Positions 45,201 through 54,200 of a stretch of 64,000 nucleotides of DNA are shown in pieces. Below the pieces are notes generated by a model. The model ran no database searches. It was given only the letters and a program-made list of their open reading frames with translations, and was not told where the DNA came from. The position numbers and the translations under genes are program-made. How positions within the stretch are numbered: position 1 is the first letter of the stretch; each line of letters begins with the position of its first letter. Origin of the DNA: CAVRZJ01 sp964594125 (GTDB lineage Bacteria > Acidobacteriota > Thermoanaerobaculia > Thermoanaerobaculales > Thermoanaerobaculaceae); assembly GCA_964594125.1 (NCBI GenBank), contig CAZQLL010000002.1, positions 124,001-188,000 on the forward strand. Direction: 5' to 3'.

Positions 45201-48200
45201 GGCTCGACCGAGAGCAGGCTGCTCGTCAGGACGCCGGTGCACAACCCGTCGCACCTCACCGCCGACCTCACGGTGGACGTGACGGTGATCACCCGCTTCG
45301 AGACCGCGCAGCAGCAGCAGGCGCTGCTGCCCGCCGGCTTCACCTGGGTGCCGGACACCGGCGCCCCGATCCTCTACCAGGTCGTCCCGGCCAAGGGCTC
45401 GCCGCGCGGCGGCGAGGAGGTCCAGCTCATCGGCCGCAACTTCACGGCGCCGGTGACCGTCGACTTCATCCTCGGCGCGCCGCTCGGCACGACGCTGCCC
45501 GCCACCGTGCTCGAGGTGATCTCGAACGCGGACGGCACCCAGACGATCCGAATCAAGACGCCGCAGGCGTCGCCGACGCCGGTCACCACCGACGTCGTCG
45601 CCGCCATCCGCATCGCCAACCTGGTGGGCTCCGCGAACAGCCAGAACGCCACCTTCCAGGGCGTGTTCACCTACGAGGGCGAGGCCCGTTCGCCGCTCGT
45701 CTACTTCGTCGAGCCCGACAAGGGCAGCCCGCGCGGCGGCGAGACGGTCACGGTCTACGGCCGCTTCTTCCTGCCGCCGGTGCGCGTGCAGTTCACGTTC
45801 ACCGCCAACGGCGTCACCAAGACCGTCGACGCGGAGGTGGTGGGCGTCAACAGCGAGGGCACGGAGATCACCGTCATCACGCCGACCGCCTCGCTCGAGC
45901 CGCTCGCCAACGACGCGCCGGCCGACATCCGCGTCACCACCCAGTACTCCACCGGCCGCGACCAGTTCGCGACGCTCCCCGAGGGGTTCCTCTACCTCGC
46001 CGAGCGGCCGACGCCGGAGCTGTACGCCCTCACGCCGAACTCCGGCCCGATCGAGGGCGGCACGCGCGTGACGATCACCGGCTCGGGGTTCCAGTACCCG
46101 GTGCAGGTGTTCTTCACGATCCCGGTCTACGGCGCGATCCAGGCGCAGGTGGTGTCGGTCAACTTCAGCCGCATCGTGGTCATCGCGCCGAGCATCACGC
46201 CGATGGAGCCGGGTACGCCGACGCTCGCGCAGGTGACGGCGATCAACATGGAGAGCGGCAAGATCTCCAACGCGCTGACCTACCGCTACGGCAACGCGAT
46301 GTTCATCTCGGCGATCGCGCCGACCGAGGGACCTGACCTCGGCGGCACGATGGTCACGATCTTCGGCCAGGGGTTCGTCGCTCCGGTGGCGGTCACCCTC
46401 GCCGGCGTGCCGGCGCAGATCCTCACCGTCGCCGGCACCGAGATCGTGGTCAAGTCGAACGCGCCGTCCGACCGCGAGTGCGAGCCGATCTCGGGGCCGG
46501 TGACGGTCACCAACATCGACTCCAACCTGTCGGCCGACGGACCGAGCTTCACCTATCGCCCGGCGCGGCCGCTGATCACCTCGGTCGAGGTGTTCTCGCC
46601 GCAGGTGCCGGCCGGCAACAACATCGTCCGCGAGTACGACCCGACGCGCACGGCGCCGTGCAACACCAACGACCCGTACAACGCCTACACGGTGATCGTC
46701 CGCGGCGAGAACTTCGAGCAGTACCCGAACTCCACCGCCTCGGCGATGTCGGTGATCTTCACCAACCCCGAGGTCGAGGTGCTCACCACCTGGGTGAGCG
46801 CCAACGAGGTCCGCTTCACGCTGCCCGACCTCTCGGCCGTCGAGCTCGACACGGCCGCGTGCACGATCAACGGGGCGCCGGGGCTGCGCGACATCCCGAC
46901 CGGCATCCCGTTCACCATCAGGAACAACAACAACCAGTGCGAGGACGAGCTCGACCCGGCGATCATCCTCGAGCCGTGCGACCCGAACTGCCGCGCGGGG
47001 ATCATCCAGGTCAGCCTGACCCCGCCGACGCTCAACCTCGGCATCGGCACCACCGCGACGATGACGGCGTGCATCTCGGCCGTCCAGACCGGTCCGACCA
47101 ACGTGACGATCTCGACGTCCGGCACCACCGGCATCGTCGACTACTCGCTCGACGGCATCATCTTCGCCAACGGCATCACCGTCGTGATCCCGGCCGGCCA
47201 GGTGTGCGAGACGTTCACCATCCGCGGCCTCACCGGCGGCGCGGTCGGCACCGTCGCCGCGCTCGACGTCTCGCTCGGCGGCTCGACCGACGTGTCGCAG
47301 ATCACGGTCGGCGCCCTGACCATCGCGCTGTCGCCGTCGTCGCTCAACCTGCCGGTCGGCGGCACCGGCCTGCTGACGATCCAGCTCTCCGCCCCGGCTC
47401 CGGCCGGCGGCGCGCCGGTGCTCGTCGCCCAGGCCGGCCCGATCGGCAAGATCAGCTTCGGCCCGCTCACCGGCAACTGCACCAACCCGCCGCCGTTCCC
47501 GGCGACCGTGCTCTGCAGCACGCTGGTGGCGCCGATCACGACGTTCACGGTCGTGATCCCGGCCGGCTCCTCGACGTACTCGTTCCCGGTCAACGGCCTC
47601 AACGCCAGCCCGCCGGGGCCGGTCACCGTCAGCGCCACCCTCGACCCGTCGCTCGGCGGCGCCTCGGCCTCGTCCTCGGTGCTGGTCGGCCAGTTCAACG
47701 TGACGCTGTCGCCGTCCACCCTCAACATCCCGGTCGGCGGCACCGGCACGTTCACCGTCACGCTCGACGCGCCGGCGTACGACTTCGACCCGGCGATCAA
47801 CATCTGCGGCATCCAGGTGTCGATCACCCAGACCGGCCCCGGCGGCGTCATCACCTTCACCGCCGATCCGGACAACACCGGCGCGCCGCCGTGCGGCACC
47901 CTGCCGCCGGCGACCGGCCCGACCGGCGCGGTGACCATCAACACCGGCACGCAGATCGCCACCTTCACCGTCAACGGCGTGTCCGGAGGCGGCCCGGTGA
48001 CGGTCACCGTGTCGCTGCCCGCCGGCGTCGGCGGCGCGACTGCGAGCTCCACGGTCACGGTGAGCACCTACATCCTCACCCTGACGCCGGAGTCGCTGCT
48101 CATCCCGCTCGGCACCGACGGCAACTTCAACGTCACCCTCAACGCTCCGGCGCCGCCGGGCAACGCCCGCATCTTCCTGACCCAGGTCGGCCAGGTCGGC

Positions 48201-51200
48201 GTCATCGAGCTGCGCGACTCGACCGGCGCGGCGCTGCTGCCGTTCAGCGGCCCGAACCAGTACGTCGACGTCCTTGCGGGCAACGTGAACGCCCTGTTCC
48301 GCGTCCGCGGCCTGCAGGAGGGCGGCCCGATCCAGCTCACCGCCACCCTCGACCCGGCGCTCGGCGCCTCGACAGACCAGTCGACCGTGAGCGTGGGGAC
48401 CCTGCAGCTCTCGGCGCAGCCGACCACCCTGACTGTGCCGGTGAACGGGACCAACACCTTCATCCTGAGCCTGAGCAAGGCGCAGACGTCGGCGACCACC
48501 GTCAACCTCGCCACCTCCAACGGCGCCGTCGCCTACCTGTACGACACCACGGTGCCGTACGCGCCGCCGCCGGCGCCGGTGACCTCGGTGGTCATCCCGG
48601 CGAACTCCCTGACCTCGCCGCCCGTGGGGGTCTACGGCGTCAACCTCGGGCCGGCCACCGTCTACGCCTCGCTGCCGGCCTCCCTCGGCGGCTCGACCGC
48701 CCAGGTCACGGTCAACGTGACGCAGGCGATCCAGTTCGTCCCCGCCTCGCTGACGGTCCCGGTCGGCTCGCAGGGCACGTTCACGCTGCAGGTCGCGGCG
48801 GCGCAGGCCAGCCCCACGACGATCCTGCTCGACTACTCGGGCACCAGCGGCGCCGTGGCCGGGCCGTCGACGGTCACGCTCCCCGCCGGCTCCAACACCG
48901 TCTCCTTCAACGTCTGGGGCATGCAGCCGACAGCGACCGCCGTCAGCATCGTGGCGACGCTGCCGAACACCTTGCCCGCCGGCCTCGCCGGCGCCACGGC
49001 GGTCGGCACCGTCACGGTGTCCGGTGCGCCGTACGCGCTCACCTTCACCCCGTCCACCATCAACCTGCCGGTCGGCGCAAGCACCAACCTGACCGCGACG
49101 TTCAACTACCCGCTGCCGCCGGCGTACACCGGTCTGACCTACCCGGTGACCGTGCAGCTCGCCATGAGCGCCCCCGGCGCCTCGGTCATCTTCATTCAGG
49201 GCACCGCCGGCACCGGCAACGACGTCTTCACCTGGACCAACCCGCTGCAGACCGTCGCCGACTCGGTGCGCACGATCGACGCGCAGGCCAACGGCGGCCC
49301 GGTGACCATCACCGGCGTCGGCCCGGCGGCGATCGGCAGCCCGGTCGGCACCGCCACGGCCACCGTCGGCCCGGCGTCGACGACGCTCACCATGAGTCCG
49401 TCGCCGTTCATGTGGGTGTTCGGGGCGCCGGCGCCGTCGATCGGCCTGTTCATCTCGCCGGTCCAGGCGACCAACACCATCGTCCAGCTCCAGTCCTCCA
49501 ACCCGGCGGTCGTCCAGGTGCCGAGCACCGCGACGATCCTGGCCGGCAACCCGTCGGTCACGTTCACGCCGACCATCGTGGGCACCGGCACCGCCACCAT
49601 CACGGCGACGATCCCGCCGCCGCCGGCGCCCGCGGGCGTCGCGGCGCAGGCGGCCGCGCTCGCCACCACCAACGACGTGACGGTGTTCACGGTGACGCGC
49701 TCGCCGGCCGCGTTGGTGATCCCGGCGGGCGGCAGCGGCACCATCACGCTCACGCTTTCCAACCCGCTGCCGGCGTCGCTGCCGGGCGTCACCGCGGTCA
49801 TCGCCCCCGGACCGCCGTACGTATCGATCGCCTCGCCGTTCACCATCCCGGCGGGGGTGACTACCTTCGACATCCCGGTCACGGCGCTCGCTCCGGGCAA
49901 CACCGACGGGGTCAACATCGTGATGCCGGCCTCGGTCGGCGGCACGATTCTGCCGGGCACCACGCTCACCGTGACGCCGCTCTCCTTCACCCTGAGCGTC
50001 GGCGCCACCACCCTGTACGTCGGCGCCAGCACCACCGCCACGGTCGAGACCGCGTTGCCGGTCCCGAGCGACACGCTCGTCACCATCAGCGAGCCGGCCG
50101 GCACCGGCGACCTCACGGTCCCGGCGACGGCGACGATCCCGGCCGGCGCCACGACGGCGTCGTTCACCGTCACCGGCCTCACGCTGGGAGGCCCGCGCAC
50201 CCTGCGCGCCAACCTGCCGGCGTCGCTGAGCACGGCGAACGCCGACCAGCTCATCACCATCGCCGACCTGCCGCTTACGCTGACGACGGCGCCCGACACC
50301 ACCGTCTACCAGGGCAGCATGCTGACCGCCACCTACTCGATCCCGGCGGTGCTCAACGCCGACACCGTGATCGCCGTCAGCCAGGCGGGCGGCAGCGGCG
50401 GCCTGCTCGTCATCCCGGCCACCGCCACGATCCCGGCCGGGTCGACCTCCGCATCGATCAACGTCCTGGCGGGCGCGGCCAACGGCGCCCGCAACCTGCG
50501 CGGCACCCTGCCGGCGGCCCTCAACGCCTCGGCGGCGCCGCACGTGGTCCTCGGCCTCACGGTCGCCGACCAAACGCTCACGCTGACGCCGAACCCGCTC
50601 GACATGGCGCCCAACGCCACCGCCCCGATGACCGCGACGGTCTCGCGCGCGCCGCTCGCCGACGCCGCGATCGCCCTCGTCTCCTCGGCGCCGGGCGTCT
50701 TCACCGTGCCGGCCGGCATCACGATCCCGGCCGGTTTGACGACCACGTCGTTCAACGTGACGTCGCTCAACACCAACGGCACCGGCACGGTGACCGGCAC
50801 GCTGCCGGCGGCGCTCGACCTCGCCCCGGCAACCCCGGGCACCGCGACCGTCAACGTCAACGCCCTCTCCGTCGTCCTGAGCCCGCCGAACGTGGCGTCG
50901 CTGATGGCCGGCGGCGGGCAGCTCTTCACCGTCTCCATCGGGTCGCCGGTGGCGCAGGACATCACCGTGCAGCTCGCCTCCGCCGACCCGGGCCTCGTCT
51001 CCGTCCCGGCGTCGGTCCTCATCCCGGCCGGCTCGACCTCCGCCGCCTTCACGGCGGTCGCCGAGTCGACAACCGACAGTGGCCCGGCCGGCGCTGTCAT
51101 CACCGCTACGCTGCCGGCGGCCCTCGGCGGCGATACCGACACCGCGACGGTCGGCTCGGTGATCCCGCTGACGATCGCGGCGACGCCGTCCACGGTCAAC

Positions 51201-54200
51201 CTGCCGTCGCTGACCGAGGAGACGGTCGTCGTCACCACCGGCACGCTGCTGGCCAAGAACGTCAGCATCGCGCTCGCCTCGCTCAACCCGATCTCGGTGG
51301 GCCTGTTCGATCTCGGCGGCGCCGCGACGGGGTCGCTCACCATCCCGGCCGGCTCCAACTCCGGGGCGTTCCGGGTGCGCGGCCTCGCCGTGACGTTCCC
51401 GGGCCCGGCCACTACCGTCGCCCTCAACACCTCGCCGACGCTCGGCGGCGGCCCGGCGGCGGAGGCGACCGTCACGGTCGGCGTGCAGCCGCTGGCGCTG
51501 CAGTTCGCGGTCAGCACGCTGACCATCCCGCACGCGGGGACCGGCTCGGCGATCGTCCGCCTGCGCGACGGCTCCGGCAACCCGGTCACGGTGGCGGTCC
51601 CGACGACCGTCACCATCGCGAGCGCCAACCCGGCGATCGCCTACCCGACGACGGCCCAGGTGGTGATCGCGGCCGGCGCCTCGCAGGCCACGACCACCAT
51701 CTTCGGCAACACGCCGGGCGGCCCGGTGACGATCACCGGCCAGCTCGACGCCTCGGTGGGCGGCGCCACCGCCACCCTCGAGGCCGGCGTCTCGATCGTC
51801 GGGCCGCCGACGATCACGTCGCTGTCGCCGAACAGCGGGCCCGACACCGGCGGCACCAACGTCACCGTCAACGGCACGCTGTTCTGGTCGGGGGCGACCG
51901 TCACCTTCGACGGTATCCCGGCCACCAACGTGCAGCAGGTGAGCCCGTCGCAGATCACCTGCACCACGCCGCCGCACGCGGCCGGGGCGGTCAACGTCAC
52001 CGTCACCAACCCGGACGCGAGCACGGTCACGCTCGCCAACGGCTTCACCTACGTGACGCCGGGGACCGCCACCCTCGTGCTCAGCCCGAGCCCGCTGGTG
52101 TGGCACTCGGCCGCCGGCCCGGCCACCCTGACGCTCGGCATCTCGCCGGTGCAGGGCGGTCCGACCATCGTCACCCTCACCTCCTCCAACCCGATCGTCG
52201 CCAGCCCGCCGCTCACGGACACCATCCCGGCATCGACGGCCACGGAGCCGTTCGATCCGGGCCTCGCCTCCGACGGCACCGCCACCATCACGGCGACGCT
52301 GCCGGCGGGGCTCGGCTCCGGCACGGCCACGGCCGACGTCACCCGCTTCGGCCTGACGTTCACCCCGAGCGCCGTCACCGTCGGCGTCGGCGCCACGGTC
52401 AACGTCACGGTCGGCACCACCGTGCCGCTGCCGCTGCCGCTGACCCTCGCGGTGGCGCTCGCGGCCGGACCGACCGACACCGTCTCGGTGCCGGCGTCGG
52501 TGACCATCCCGGCCGGCGGCACCGCCACCATCCCGGTGACCGGCCTCACGTCGGTCGGACCCGACGCGTCGATCGACGTCACCCTGCCGGCAGCGGCCGG
52601 CGGCAACACGATCTCCGGAGCGTTCACCGCCGACGTCGGCGCGCCCACCTGGACCAGGACGCCGGCCAGCGCCACCATCCCGATCGGCGGCACGCAGGAC
52701 GTCACCGTCACGCTCAACGCGGTGCTGCCGAGCGCGACGACGTTCACGCTCAGCTCGGGCGTCACCAACTTCACCTTCCCGCCGACGGTGACCATCCCGG
52801 CCGGCCAGCTCTCGGCCACCTTCACGGTCGCCGCGGTGCAGCTCGGCGGCCCGAACAACCTCACCATTACCGCGCCGGCCGGGCTGACGCCGGCGTCCGA
52901 CACCGTGGCGATCACGGTGGACGACGTCGACCTCACGATCACGCCGAGCACCGTCGGTCCGCTGATGGCCGGCGGCGGCCACACCTTCACCCTCACCGTC
53001 AGCCAGGCGCAGACGACGCCGTTCGACATCACGCTGTCGTCGACCTCGGCGCGCGTCTCCGTTCCGGCCTCGGTGCAGATGCCGGCGGGCGCCACGACCA
53101 CCACCTTCCAGGCGGTGGCCGAGTCCACCGGCGCGGCGGTGACGATCCAAGCCAACCTGCCGTCCGCGCTCAACAACGACGCCACGCCGCACGCGACCGC
53201 GACCGTCACCAACATCATCGCCCTGTCGATCGCGGCGGCGCCGACGTCGGTCAACATCGCGGCGGCGACCGAGCAGGAGATCACCGTCACCACCGGCGTC
53301 ACGCTCGCCAAGGACGTCACCATCGCCCTGGCCAGCGGCCAGCCGGAGCTCGTCGGGCTGTTCGACGCCTCCTCCAACCCGACGGGCTCGGTCGTCGTCC
53401 CGGCCGGCTCCAACACCGCAACGTTCCGGGTGCGGGGCGTCGGCGTCGGGACGGGCATCTCGGTGTTCCTCGACACGCCGGCCGACCTCGGCGGGACCGG
53501 CTCGCCCGAGGCGACCGTGACCGTCAACGTGATCGGCCTGCAGCTCCAGTTCAACGTCGCGTCGTACACGGTCGCGCACGGGGCGGTCAGCCCGGTCGGC
53601 GACCTCGAGGCGATCCTCACCGACGGCGGCGGCGGCACCGTCACCACCGTCATCCCGGTAACCGTCCGCATCACCAGCGCCGACCCGACCTCCGTGCTCC
53701 TGCGCGGCCCGGGCGGCGACCCGGTCGGCGCCTCGCCGATCGACATCGTCATTCCGGCGGGTGCCGACAGCCAGACGTTCCAGGTGTTCGGCAACTCGCC
53801 GGGCGGGCCGTTCGCGGTCACCGGCGCGCTCCTCCCGCCGGTCGGCAACGACACCGCCGTCCTCCAGGTCGGCGTCACCAACCCGGCCGGGGCGTGGACG
53901 TTCACGCTCGGCACCACGATCGGCTCCACCGCCGGTGGCACCACCGTCATCATCACCGGGTCCGCCACGCATTCGTTCTGGAACAACGTCCAGGTGACGT
54001 TCGACGGCGTGCCGGCGACGGTCACCATCCAGACGCCGCAGGTGCTCACCGTCACCACACCGGCCGGCACCGCCGGCCCGGCGGACGTCGTCATCACCAA
54101 CCCGAGCGTCCCCGAGGTGGTCACCAGCCTGGCTGCGTTCACCTACTTCGGACCGTTCACCCTCACGTCCGTCACGCCGAACGTCGGCCCGGACAACGTC

